From Rheum nobile (lineage: Eukaryota > Streptophyta > Magnoliopsida > Caryophyllales > Polygonaceae), in the NCBI GenBank assembly GCA_027886185.1, contig WOAB01000689.1, positions 806,001-870,000 of the forward strand: DNA of 64,000 nucleotides, written 5' to 3'. Shown here one piece after another: positions 32,546-44,474 of this stretch. Each line of letters starts with the position of its first letter. Positions within the stretch are counted from its first letter, which is position 1. The notes below the pieces were generated by a model. The model was not told the origin of the DNA and ran no database searches. It saw only the letters and a list, made by a program, of their open reading frames with translations. The translations under genes were made by a program, and so were the position numbers.

Positions 32546-34626
32546 CTAGAAATCGAAGCACGGGCTTTTTGTATATATGTAGTGTCGTGGTTTAAATGTG
32601 AATTTATAATATATATATTATTGCTGCATGTTTTATCTTAGACGATATATTGTTTGATATTTATTTAAATGTAATATCTAAGTATTTTAGGTATAAAATA
32701 CTATGATTGTACAAAGTACAATTTTATTTATTTATTTTGGTCAGAAGTTCATTTTAAATTTTGAATTAGGTGGTAGTTGTTTTTTGTAGGGATGCGTTTT
32801 TTTCTTGTGAAAATATTTGGGAAATATTTTAGAAATGCCTATCTAATTATATGTTATGCTTGAACTGGAGTATTTGTAAAAAACTTGCTACAACAACTCT
32901 CATTTCTTACATGCTCCAGTACCCTCCACATTTCTATTTTTTTGCCTTTATCTTACAAATTTATTGTCTTTTACTAATGTTTTTTTGTTATGCTTTAGTT
33001 ATTAATATTCATTAATATATCATTTTATTTTTTTGGTTTGGAATATATATCGTTTTATTAGTCACATTGACTTTACATATTCCTAAACATTAATATCATT
33101 TTAATTAAAATATATTAGTCATTACTTCCTATTCTTATTAAATACGGAGTAATAGAAATAATTGGTGACTCTGCATATTCTTAAACCTTGTTACATTTTA
33201 TATAAAAGTATATTAGTTATTTTATCGTTACATGCTTACTCTTCTTAGCGAAATTATAATTCATAACTTCTTCCTTGTACATTTCATATGTGAGAGTGAG
33301 TACATGTCTATTATTTCGGCTTCCATCCTTGATTAATTCCTCTAGACCAAGACAAATGAGGATAAATTTAGTATATATACACGATGAGTGTAAAATGAAT
33401 ATGTATAAAATAGAACAATAAAAATCATCCTTAACCAAAATAACAACACATTTACCTAAATCGATTTAGTACAAAAAAAAGAAACTAAAAATACAAACCT
33501 AATTGAATTTATACTACCAATAGTTGAAGGGTTTACATCGTCCATAAAATAGTTTGTTTTATTCGTTACTAACAATCAGTCGTCCTAAATCGATTGTCTT
33601 TGTCCTCCTTCTAGTGAAAGCTATCCGTGCATGATGTAAACAATCGATGCCTCAATAATGCTATTGATTATCCAATTCTCTGACATCTTCACATAAAATT
33701 AACCTATCTCAATCAAAAGACAATTATATTAATAAATTTAAACTAATATATGTAAGTATTTAGTGCAGGTGTAGACTACAAAAGAGATCCAAATACATAT
33801 AATCAAGGATAGTTTACCATGAGGTGGATATATACTTGCATCCTCGACAATCGGGAATCCTCATTCACATCTTTAACATAATAATTATACTTACTTCAGT
33901 GACCATGTCTTTTTAAGGTGTTGCCACTATCTCCCAAGCTTCACTATATGGCTTTCTAAAGCTAATTTCCATGTAGAAGAATGAGATGATGGATGCCCAG
34001 AGCAAATGAACGGAATACCACCGCTTTCGCCCTTTTATAGATGAAAATGTTACTTGAAAAGTGAAGTCATTTTGACATATAACCGTTTAGACATATTGAC
34101 TATAATTTGTTTACAACCATTCATTGTGTACTAAATACGGGAGTTACGTGTAGTAATTGGATAATATTAAAACAGGAGTAAATGAGAGCAAAATATAACG
34201 TATACACTATGTAGTAATTGTCACTAATTGAGATTTAGGTGAAATTTTGAGTCATAACCTAAAGAGTAGTCCGTACGTAGAGGCAAGATTTAACTGAAAA
34301 AAGTGTGTGTGAGGAGGGAATAATTATTTACAAATAGTGCTCATTTTTATATATACACATAATTATGCTATGGTATATTAAAATAAACAAAGAAAAATTA
34401 ATTACTTAAATTACAAAGTAGCCTATAATTATACTTATGTATTTTATATTATTTTATAAACCCTATAGTAAAAATCAATCGAATAAGCTAATATATTATA
34501 TAATAAGGGTGATAAACTAACATCACATGCAAACTATACATTTGGGCTCATTTAAGCCTTTGACTTTGTCTTTAAAAGTTAGCATTCAATGACCTAGAAT
34601 GCTAACTTTTAAATATATATATATAG
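32546..34626 (-). mobile_element. Helitron A (non-autonomous), minus orientation
   Basis: The 3' end on the minus strand reads GCCCGTGCTTCGATTTCTAG followed by T, i.e. a CTRR terminus with an A/T insertion context. The 5' end near 34626 (TATTTAAAAGTTAGCATTC) resembles that of Helitron B. About 900 bp at the 3' side (32546-33690) are the inverted counterpart of 43722-44474, with insertions here at 32960-33420. No Rep/helicase gene is present. The exact 5' base is uncertain because the leading TC is not evident. Confidence 0.65.
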
Positions 34627-34924
34627 TAAATTTGTTATGATGAAAACATTATAATGAAATAACATAATGGATGCTTTCATTTCCACTCGACAACATGAAA
34701 TATTATCCAACTTCAAAACATAGCACATTAGATTATAAAGTTCAACATTATAAACAAATAAATATGAGTAAAATCATTCAGTTATTCTTACATAAAATGT
34801 AACTATGTTTTGTACTATAAATATATAACACATTAATATACTTAGTATGTGAATGAAAGTCCAGTGTTATGATGAAATGAAGTTGTGCCTCGTAGTATTT
34901 CTAAATAATTTGGAGAACCATTTT

Positions 34925-36745
34925 CTAGTAGGTTGACCCTGTACATCGCACGGGCAATATAGTGTTTTAGTAATTTATTTTTAAAATTTACTTGTTGAAG
35001 AGAACATAAATTATGTAGTTTATTCGCAAATATAAGATTATAAATAATAAATTAAGAGTAAAATATAATTAAGTCTAGAAAAGTATAAATTATAATGAAG
35101 AGAATAATGAATCAATGAGATAGCTCTTTTTGGTGTTATAAACTTGTATAATTATTAGTATAATATCTGCACATAAAATTGTACATACCTCAATTCATTA
35201 TAAATTAAAAAATATGTTTATAAATTATTTATTTTTCTTGACTTAATTGCTAAAATCATCATACTTTTAATATACCTTAAGAAACAACCGTTTTTTTATT
35301 GTTTAGCACCACCTAATTTTATATAGAAATTACCACATATTTCAAAAATATTATAATTTATTATTTTAGAAACATATAATGTTGTAATTTTTGTGTAAGA
35401 CAACTACCCAAAGTACCCAGACAGTTTCCAAAAATTTTCCCCTCTTTTCCCTTTTTTCGTTCTTCCCCTTGCTGGATGTTGTTAGGTCTATGCTGGAGCA
35501 GGAGACCGAAGGCTCCTCCAACCTACAAATATGTAAGAACATGTTCCAATTCAACGATTCCTAACCCCTTTTTCAAAAAGAGCTTGCAAATCCACTGCAG
35601 AGCCCCCTTTTAAAAACCCCTTTCCTATCTCAAAGCAAATATTTTTTCCTGTTTTCAAGTCCTCCAATTAAAGAATCTTTTTTTTTTGATTTCTGGGTTT
35701 ATTTGATCTTTGGAAGTTGGATTTCATATTTGGGGGCAGGAGCAGAGAGAGCTTCAAAATCTAGCTCGGATGAAAGTGGGATTGGTAGTGTCCTGACATT
35801 CGAGGATTTCAAGCTCTAACCATTATTCCCACTAGTTTGCTTTTGGGATTTTTCACTCTGGCATTGAAGGTTATTCTACCGTCTTCTTCTTCTTTCTGTT
35901 TGGAATTTTAGTATTCTGTTGTTATTTTGGCTTCTTTTTTTGTTCTTGATTGCCTTCTGTTTGTGGTAGATTTGTGTTTTCTGATGGATCTATTGGCAAT
36001 CTTCTTGTTTTTGGGTTTTTATTTATTTTTATTGTGATTTTTTACTTATGTGCTAAATTATTTTGGTTTTTCTTTTATTATGTTGCAAATTTGCAATGGA
36101 AGAGGGAATTAGGGTACTGAAACTTACTAATGCTTGGTTTAATGCTTTGAAATATGGAATCTCACGCTTAAAACCCCCAGGAATTGGATTATCATACCTT
36201 ATACCAAACCTTCGTTTGGCTAATTCCAAACCATAAGAAAGCATGAAAAAAAATTCAATCCTAGAGCTAATTAAACACTATGATATGCAGTATGGAGTTC
36301 CAAGTACCTGATGGCGAAATGTAAGCCAAATTAAACACTATGTGTTAATTGATTTTTTTGGTTAAAAAATTTAATTGTTTTTTTTATTTTTTTGAAAAAA
36401 ATGTTTAATTGTTGCATGGGCATTAATGGTTAATTTTTTTATAGACCTAAAATTGGGTTCAATTTCTTTTAGCAAACACATTAACACGTGCAGTAGGAGT
36501 CCGCACATGCATGTATGGCCCAATATCTGATTGCAATTTTTTTGTCTTCTCAAATCATTTGTTGGCCCAATATGTGAGGGTAAAATATATTATTCAGCTC
36601 TATTGTGAAGCAGAACAACTGTAGAGATTGAAGTGCATCATTAATGAGGGTAAAAAAACTCAACTTTTATATAACAAAACAATTGTAGAAAATTAAAGTG
36701 GAGCATTAATGAGGGCAAAAACAACAACTTTTAAGTAGATATAGA
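34925..36745 (-). mobile_element. Helitron C candidate, minus orientation, with a host-gene-like interior
   Basis: The minus strand has a decayed hairpin (GCCCGTGCGATGTACAGGG) followed by CTAG at 34925, and a 5' TC terminus at 36745 (TCTATATCTACTTAAAAGTTG preceded by A). The interior at 35390-36060 resembles a gene 5' region: CT-rich leader, a frame with LLDVVRSMLEQETEG, and T-rich intron-like DNA, possibly a captured fragment I could not identify. The ends fit Helitron rules only approximately. Confidence 0.45.
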
Positions 36746-37341
36746 TTGTTTAATTGGCGGAAGAAGAAGATCAAAAAATTCTTATGTCTTCTTATGTCTG
36801 ATTGATATTATCCTTATTTATCATATTTAAAATTTATGCTTATATATTTATTTAATTTTATTTAATTAAATAAAGTTTTATATATAATTAAATTAAATTT
36901 TAATTGATTTTGTAATAAAATTCCAATAGGCTTATGTGTTAATTGATTTTTTTGGTTGTAAAGTTTAATTGTTTTTTTTTTGTTTTTTGAAAAAAAATGT
37001 TTAATTGTTACATGGGCATTAATGGTTAAATTTTTTATAGACCTAAAATTGGGTTCAATTTCTTTCAGCAAACACATTCACACGTGCAGTAGGAGTCCGC
37101 ATATGCATGTATGGCCCAATATCTGATTGTAATTTTTTTGTCTTCTCAAATCCTTTGTTGGTCCAATATGTGAGGGTAAAACATATTGTTCAACTCTATT
37201 GTAAAGCAGAACAATTGTAGAGATTGAAGTGCAATATTAATGAGGGTAAAAAAACTCAACTTTTATATAACAAAACAGTTATAGAAAATTAAAGTGGAGC
37301 ATTAAGGAGGACAATAAAGCTAACTTTTAAGTAGATATAGA
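36341..37341. repeat. Direct repeat of about 405 bp, two copies 596 bp apart
   Basis: Positions 36341-36745 and 36937-37341 match at about 95% by eye, starting at TGTTAATTGATTTTTTTGG and ending AAGTAGATATAGATT. Each copy ends with the same Helitron-like 5' terminus. A unique AT-rich spacer of about 190 bp lies between them. Confidence 0.85.
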
Positions 37342-39228
37342 TTCCCTTAGACTAATATCAAGTCACACAATGTAGATGTCATTCTATAGTTTTGATCTCG
37401 GACCAAAAAAATACTTTCAGGTGATTGTTTGATAAAAAAATCCAATATTTTAAAAACTACTTGTCTCGCCCTATAAATATATCATCTCACTTTATTTGTC
37501 TATAGACCAATTTCATTCTCTCTCAACTCTCTCTATTACTCTCAGTTGTTATAATTCTCTACTAATCTTATTATTTACATTTGTTCTTAATTCTTATTAT
37601 TTAGATAATAAATACTATAAGTATGTTTTGTCTTATATCACAATTACATTCTTATTTGTTATATATATCAATAATTGTTTATTAGCCATTCTTTACTAAT
37701 TTCATTAATTACATTTCTTATTATTGTAAGTTTTGTTATTTATATTCAATAATGAAAATATTTTTGCAATACATGAGAGTGAAACTCAACATCTTCCCAT
37801 AAATCCCACCCAAGGAAATGAGGGTGGAGTAGACTCATCCCAAACAAGTCAAGTGGGAGGAAGAAGAGTTCTTAATTCCCAAAACTGTTACAAAACATTT
37901 TAGAAATGGAATTTTTTATATCCTAATAAAAAAATGATGTTTTGTGTAACTATTGTAGCAGCAAATACACTATACAATGTACACGCCAAGTGGAACGCTA
38001 TGGAACTTTGATGAAACATATTGAGAAGAAACACCAAGACAAGTTGTAAATCATATAGGGACAAACACAATTAGTCGGGCTTGCATCTTCTTTTTCTCAT
38101 AATCCTAGTTTATTTCGTTTCGATCATGATAGTAGTATTTATGCTTATTCAAATTTATTAGTATTGATTATTTAGCATTTCAATTTAGTACGTGAATATA
38201 TTGGTTATAATGATTTGGTTACTAACCATGTGTAACCGGATTATATACCACTTTGTAGATAAACTATTAAGAGAAAAACTTTATGAACATATAAAAACAT
38301 AAGAAAGTTTTGATTAATTTTATTTCAGCCCATTAAGGTCTAGATTGTTTTAAAATTAATCGGATGTCAATGATCAAGATGATTTCTTTGACTTTTAATA
38401 ATTTATTTTATTGTTATACATGATATTCAAATAAAGTATGGAGTTTCTACCGGAGCATGATTTATCTAACTATATATAACAATAAAATACTTCATCTAAG
38501 AGTCAAAGAAACCATCTTGATTTATTGACAACCAGTTAATTTTAAAATCTAGATTTTAATAAGCTTAAATAAATAAATTTCAAAATATATTATAAAATTG
38601 TTCCGGTCAATTAATTAAAGGTTTATTTTAACACCGATCATGATTTCCGCACCCTAAAATAGTTGGAGCGAAGAAAAAAGAACAAACGAATAATAGATGG
38701 AATATTATAATTTTGGCGGTCACGATTTTTATAATTGTCATCGGCATGAGAATCAATGTGGAAAGCAATACCTCATACCATTCCTTTTTCCTTTTTAAAA
38801 GAAGGATATCCATTTCTGGTGAGATTCACCCCTTAAGAACCCTATAATAGTCAAGCTTTTTCAATTGGTGAACACATGGTGTAAAGTTTAACTTGCATAA
38901 TTGAGTCTTCCTCATAGTGATAAATTTTAAAGCTTCCTGTAAAATGATTTTTTTTTTTTGTAAATATAATTGCATACAAAATTCTAGCTTAGATGACGTG
39001 AGGTTTGGACAAATTTCCTTTGAAATGAGGTTCAAAAATATCACTTAGGTGATATGAGGTCTGAGACTTGTCTCACGACAAAACCCACTAAAATGGTGTT
39101 TATAAAGAAACGGATTCGTAGAATCTAATAAAGGTCTTTTTAAATCGCATGTACATGTATTAAAATATATTATTTTACATTAAATATACCTTATACGATT
39201 TTACATGTAGTTTTAAATTGAGGTTCAT
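37342..39228. other. AT-rich intergenic DNA with one foldback
   Basis: No conserved coding frame. A foldback at about 38336-38560 has arms beginning GGTCTAGATTGTTTTAAAATT and ending AATTTTAAAATCTAGATT, with internal ATCAAGATG/CATCTTGAT matches, and is probably a MITE. Confidence 0.55.
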
Positions 39229-39236
39229 GTCATAAG

Positions 39237-39775
39237 CAGCGGCGGAGGTAAGATTTTAGTCTAATAGGGACTAAAATTCTGTAGAGTAAAATATTATCAT
39301 CTACTTTACAGAAAATCATAAATCATAATTTTTAAGTTTACGTATATCTTGTACAAATAATCCAAATTTCAACCAATAAACTCTATATTCGAACCTCAAA
39401 TGAATTTTTACTCAAAATTGATAAAAAATTACACAATTTAAACAAATTTTATCATTACAGACTACTTTCACTACGTAATTTCAACAAATTTGTATAAAAA
39501 AATATTTTCAAAATTTGCAAATCCATAAACATTAAAATTTAAAAAAATTAGCACAAACAAGGATAGATATAGATAAAATATTACATTTTTATTGAAAATT
39601 TTATATGCAAATTTGGATGAAATTGTATTATTTTTAGTATTTTTTAGAATTATACATAACAAAAACTTTATAAAAATTATTATTAAAGTAAAAAACTATA
39701 TAAATTATTTAAAAAAAAATTAAATTAAATTTTCAAAAATCCCACTCCACTGGGCCTAACCTACCTCCGCCCATG
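39237..39775. mobile_element. hAT-type MITE, 539 bp, with 8-bp target duplication
   Basis: Ends are CAGCGGCGGAGGTAAG and, on the right, the reverse complement CATGGGCGGAGGTAGG. Flanks are GTCATAAG (39229-39236) and GTCATAAA (39776-39783), an 8-bp duplication with one mismatch as expected for hAT. The interior is AT-rich and non-coding. Confidence 0.8.
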
Positions 39776-40050
39776 GTCATAAAAACTTTTCAACTACAAA
39801 ACTTATGCCAAAATAGTTTTCATCATTCAAGTCAGAGAAGATACAAAGCTCATGTCACCTAAAATAAGATGTTCAAAACTTTATGCTACATGAATGAAAT
39901 TTGTCCAGAGGTCATGTATTTTAAGTGGAACTTTTCCTAAAAATATATGTTTATTTGCTTTTCCTCTTTACCAAAACAGGACAAGAACAAAGCCAAGATG
40001 CTCTCAACGTTAACCACAAGACGAGCTAAAAAGGGCAATTAATTAAGCTT

Positions 40051-40181
40051 AAGAGTGTGTTTGGATTCCAAAAATAATACATTAAATTGCATTATCTTGC
40101 ATTGAATTAGTCATTTAATATAATTTAATATAAAATAATATAATTTAATGTATTATTTTTAGAGATTCAAACGAACCTTAA
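40051..40181. mobile_element. Short MITE with GTGTGTTTGGATTC ends
   Basis: The left end GAGTGTGTTTGGATTCC and right end GATTCAAACGAACCTT are inverted, followed inward by complementary TAATACATTAAAT/ATTTAATGTATTA. TTAA is found at both borders, as for Harbinger-type insertion. Confidence 0.65.
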
Positions 40182-40323
40182 ATAACTACTTATTAGCTAG
40201 CTAAGGCGACTAAATGGACTAATATAGCCAGCTTTTCCTCTCTTAGCTTTACCAATGTATATTACTAGTGGTACAATTTAATGGTTTAATTCAATTATTA
40301 GTTTGTATTTAGTTTATTCAATA

Positions 40324-40627
40324 CTCCCTTCGTTAAACTTTTATTGTCTTCTTAACCTCTTAGTTTTGTTAAACTTTATTTGTTCTTTGTATATTTTGGT
40401 CAAATTTTACATAATTTACCCTTGTACTCATTTACTTTAAAATTTGACTTTTAGTCTCTCACTCCAATTTTCTATGTACAACCCCACAAAATCAATTCCA
40501 AAGTTATAGTATTGATTACTTAATTGTTGGTGTTAGACACAATTAAACGGGATATTTTAGACTAAAAATATTTTTCTTAATATGTGTGAAAAATGCTAAA
40601 AAGACAATCAAAGATTAATGAAGGAGG
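40324..40627. mobile_element. Stowaway MITE, about 304 bp
   Basis: CTCCCTTCGTTAAAC on the left pairs with GATTAATGAAGGAGG on the right, and TA borders both ends. The interior shows complementary TATTGTCTTCTTA/GCTAAAAAGACAAT. The layout is typical of plant Tc1/mariner-derived Stowaway elements. Confidence 0.8.
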
Positions 40628-41962
40628 TATTAAAAATAAATTATAAGTGCCTTGTTTGTGTGAAAGCCAATGGACCGATACTGGGAAAGTGCAAACACAT
40701 GAGCACATATGTGCAGATAAGTCCAGTATATAATATCGTATTCATCTCAAAACTAATTGGCAATAAGAAAAATAACTCATCAACCTCATATTAATTAAAT
40801 ATTGATATTCACCAATTTTTAATGTAGGATGAACTTTACGTTAAAACGTAGAGAATAATGTGAGTCGAAAATGACATAATTAATATTTCATAGCCATAGG
40901 AATCTCATTACTCTTGCAGAGCATTTCGTCTAGCATATCATATGATACAACTGTTCTAATACTTCAAGCTTAAGACATGTCAAAACATCATTGTATTCTC
41001 AAAAAAGCACGAGTAAAGATTAAGATGGTTACAACAACTTATTCTTATTGACAATAAGAATAGTTTTTTTAGCAAGACAATAATCTATCTATTATATATT
41101 ATTATATATTAAAGCTCTTCCCTTTCGAACTATCAGAACGATTCTGGACCCACCATTCTTACGTGTCATTTTCTTATTCGTTTTTTTTATTTACATAAGT
41201 TTAATTCACTTTATATATAAAAACTTAACAAATTATAAAATTATCTTTACAAATCTTAACAAATTACAAAATACCAATCTTAACAAATCATTCTTACGTA
41301 TCATTTTCTTATTCGCTCTTTTTTATGTACATAATTTTAATTCACTTTATATACAAAAAATTAACAAATTATCTTTACAAATCTTAACAAATTACAAAAT
41401 ACCAATCTTAACAAATTATAAAATACCAATTCCTACATAACTCATACTTTATATTATATACCGTATAAAAAAAATACGGTAATATAGTAGCTCATACTAA
41501 TACTATATAATATAGGTTTAACTAATACCTATATTAGTATAGGTCTGAATTTATAATATATTATTTTAATAATTATGAGACTATGAATCATTTTCAATCC
41601 TCCAGAAATGTTCCATGAGAGTGTTTTTAGCAGGTTGTTGATGCTATATTTTTTAGTTTTTTTCATTCTTTCATTTATTATGAACATAACTAAAATAACA
41701 AATATTAAATTAAGCTACACAAACAATTTGTCTTGACTAATTTATTTATCGTTAAGATATCAAAATCAGATAAAGCTAAAAAACATTAATCAATAACATA
41801 GATTATGCTTAAGTGGTAGACTGAAACTAATAACATTTTTCTGAAAAGGGTAGATAGATATTGAACATAATTTTGGGCTCACATAAATGAGGTATTAATT
41901 TGTAGTTAATTATTTTTTTAATTTAATTTTATTTTCAAATTAATTTGCTCTAAATTTTAAAA
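40628..41962. other. AT-rich intergenic DNA with a Helitron-like 5' end and a 134-bp tandem duplication
   Basis: At 41084 a TCTATCTATTATATATT...AAAGCTC sequence after A looks like a Helitron 5' terminus. A unit of about 134 bp (CATTCTTACGTGTCATTTTC onward) occurs at about 41151 and again at about 41285. No gene is supported. Confidence 0.5.
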
Positions 41963-44474
41963 TCTTCTATCTATACTTAAAAGTTGGCTTTTTTGGTCAT
42001 TCAATGCTAACTAAAGCAGCTTAAATGGGCCTAAAGGGCTTTTTAGGCTGCATAAATGAGCCAAAGGTTTGTGATATTAGACGGCCACAAATAGGTTAAA
42101 AGCTACATTGCCTCCATCAAGCTATGCTGAAGATGTTGGCAATTCCTACAGTTATGAGAGAAGATGAAGAGAGGCCGGCCCTTTCATCTACACCAACATA
42201 GATGTTACTTCTTCCTGTGAGAATCGCAAAAGTGGATTCTTCACGCTGGGGTCTGCTTCTCGCTCTTCCCCCACAACATCTTCACCATGGGGTCTGCTTC
42301 TCTGGAATCTTTCGAATTCTGCCGCATTAGGGGCTACAATTTCATCGGGTTGGTCGAATTTCAAATTGATCCGCTCAATTTGACTTGGTGGTTTGGAGGC
42401 CTTTCGGTTAGGTTTCGGTTGATGTTCTGCTAGGGATACGAATTACCGCCGTCGAGTGAGTATGATATAATGCCTTGATCGCGAAAATTAGGGTTTATAT
42501 AGATTTCAGGGGTTTGATATTGTAGTTACACGCTTTAACGCCTTGATTGCTACGGTTTTACGAGTTTTTCTCTGATTTGATTGTTTTGGTTCCCTTGAAG
42601 CTCTGACGACTAGATCTTGTCAAGTTGACGCCCCAACGCCGTTCCCAGTGCCACATGGATGGTCAGATGCAGCAGAGCAATGTTGTTGCCGCTGCTATGT
42701 ACGATGGCGGTGCGCCCCTCTATAATGCGGGGCCGGGTGATAACGCTAACGATGCTGTCATGGCTCGGTGGCTCCATTCCGCCGGGTTGCAGCATCTGGC
42801 CTCACCGATGGCATCCAACAATATGCCCAACCTCCTAATGCAGGTAATCACAAGACATAATATCTGCTTTAGGAGCTTTAGTTCTTTTTTATTAATTGTA
42901 ATTTACCATTTGTGTTTATAGACATGGTTTCGTATCTTCCTTTGGATGCATGATTTTAGTGGTATGTTTTTTGTCAGAACATTAAACAAATGATTAAGTT
43001 TGTGACTTGCTATTTATGGTAATTGAATTTAAGTGTAAAGAATTGAAGTATTTATCTATGTATCTATTTTGGTTTCTTGTGAAGGGGTATGAAGCACAAT
43101 CTGCTGAAGAGAAGCAGAGACTCTTCAAGTTAATGAGAAACTTGAATTTTAATGGGGAATCAGGTTCTGAACCCTACACTCCTACTACCCAGAATACTAC
43201 AAGAAATACGCAAAGGCTGAATTCGAGCGACGACGAGGAACTTAGTGATGATCATTATACCTCCAGTGATGATGGAATTGCTGGGAAAGTTGATCCTTGA
43301 AAGTATGGGTTAATAAACTCCTCCCCCCTTCATTACAAGTTTTTTTCTTCTTCATTTGTATAATGTGACATTATTTACAACTTGTGTTACTATTGTTGCT
43401 CTCATTTTATATGTGTTATTGTACTAAAGGTTCATCATATTAGGAAAAATATGTATGTTGGTCACTCTAGAGATGAATTGTTGAATAGTTTAATGAAATT
43501 GAAAATGTTCATTAGAGTTGTAAAATTAGATGTTACCTCCCGGAACAAAAGAAATGGACAAGATTTTATGTATGACTGACCTTATATTACATGCTTGCAT
43601 GTTGGTCACCCAGGCTTCTCAAAACACTTTGCCATGCCCAACACTTTTTGTGGCTAATCTAGGACCACCTTATCCTGTAAAAGAGGTCTTGATAGCTGTA
43701 TACCTGTTAGAATGAGTTTACAGATGTCAGAGAATTGGATAATCTAATAACACTATTGATGCATCAATTGTTTACATCATGCACCAATAGCTTTCACTAG
43801 ACGGAGGACAAATACAATCGATTTAGGACGACTGATTGTTAGTAAAGAATAAAGCAAACTATTTCATGGACGATGTAAACCCTTCAACTATTGGTAACAT
43901 AAATTCAATTAGGTTTGTATTTTTAGTTTCTTTTTTGTACTAAATCGTTTTAGGTAAGTGTGTTGTTATTTTGGTTAAGGATGATTTTTATTGTTCTATT
44001 TTATACATAAAAGACATTATTAAAATGCAATAAATTTGTAAGATAAAGGCAAAAAATTAGAAACGTGGAGTGTAGTGGAGCATGTAAGAAATGAGAGTTG
44101 TTGTAGCAAGTTTCTTACAAATACTCGAGTTCAAGCACAACATATAATTAGATAGGCATTTCTAAAATATTTCCCAAATATTTTCAAAGGAAAAAACGCA
44201 TCCTTATAAAAAACAACTACCACCTTAATTCAAAATTTAAATTGAACTTCTGACCAAAATAAATAAATAAAATTATACTTCGTACAATCATAGCATTTTA
44301 TACCTAAAATACTTAGATATTACATTTTTTGTCAAGATTTAGATATTACATTTAAATACACATCAAACAATATATCGTCTAAGATAAAACATGAAATAAC
44401 AATCCATATATTAGAAACTCAAATTTAAATCGTGACACTACATATACATAAAAGGCCCGTGCTTCGATTTCTAG
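41963..44474 (+). mobile_element. Helitron B, non-autonomous, carrying a captured KIN-13A fragment
   Basis: The proposed 5' end is A/TCTTCTATCTATACTTAAAAG and the 3' end is GGCCCGTGCTTCGATTTCTAG/T, giving TC...CTAG between A and T and no target duplication, as Helitrons do. The first about 90 bp and last about 750 bp have related inverted copies in Helitron A. Between lie 5' UTR-like DNA and two exons of a kinesin gene. No Rep/helicase is encoded. Confidence 0.75.
42655..43300 (+). pseudogene. KIN13A: Captured 5' fragment of a KIN-13A kinesin gene (two exons)
   Basis: Exons 42655-42843 and 43085-43300 join in phase through a GT-AG intron. The product starts MDGQMQQSNVVAAAMYDGG and contains DAVMARWLHSAGLQHLASP, NLLMQGYEAQSAEEKQRLF and KLMRNLNFNGES, which match the N-terminus of plant KIN-13A. 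After EPYTPTT similarity ends; the remaining 33 or so residues (Ser/Asp-rich, NSSDDEELSDDHYTSSDDG) are foreign to that position, and a stop follows. The kinesin motor domain is absent, so this cannot be a microtubule depolymerase. Upstream DNA (42230-42650) looks like the captured 5' UTR and leader. Confidence 0.85.

Noticed and set aside
41084..41962. A fourth Helitron starting at 41084
   Set aside because: Only a 5'-like terminus was seen; no matching hairpin and CTRR end could be assigned before Helitron B.
42655..43300. A functional KIN-13A gene
   Set aside because: Only the N-terminal two exons are present; no motor domain follows, and Helitron ends bracket the segment.
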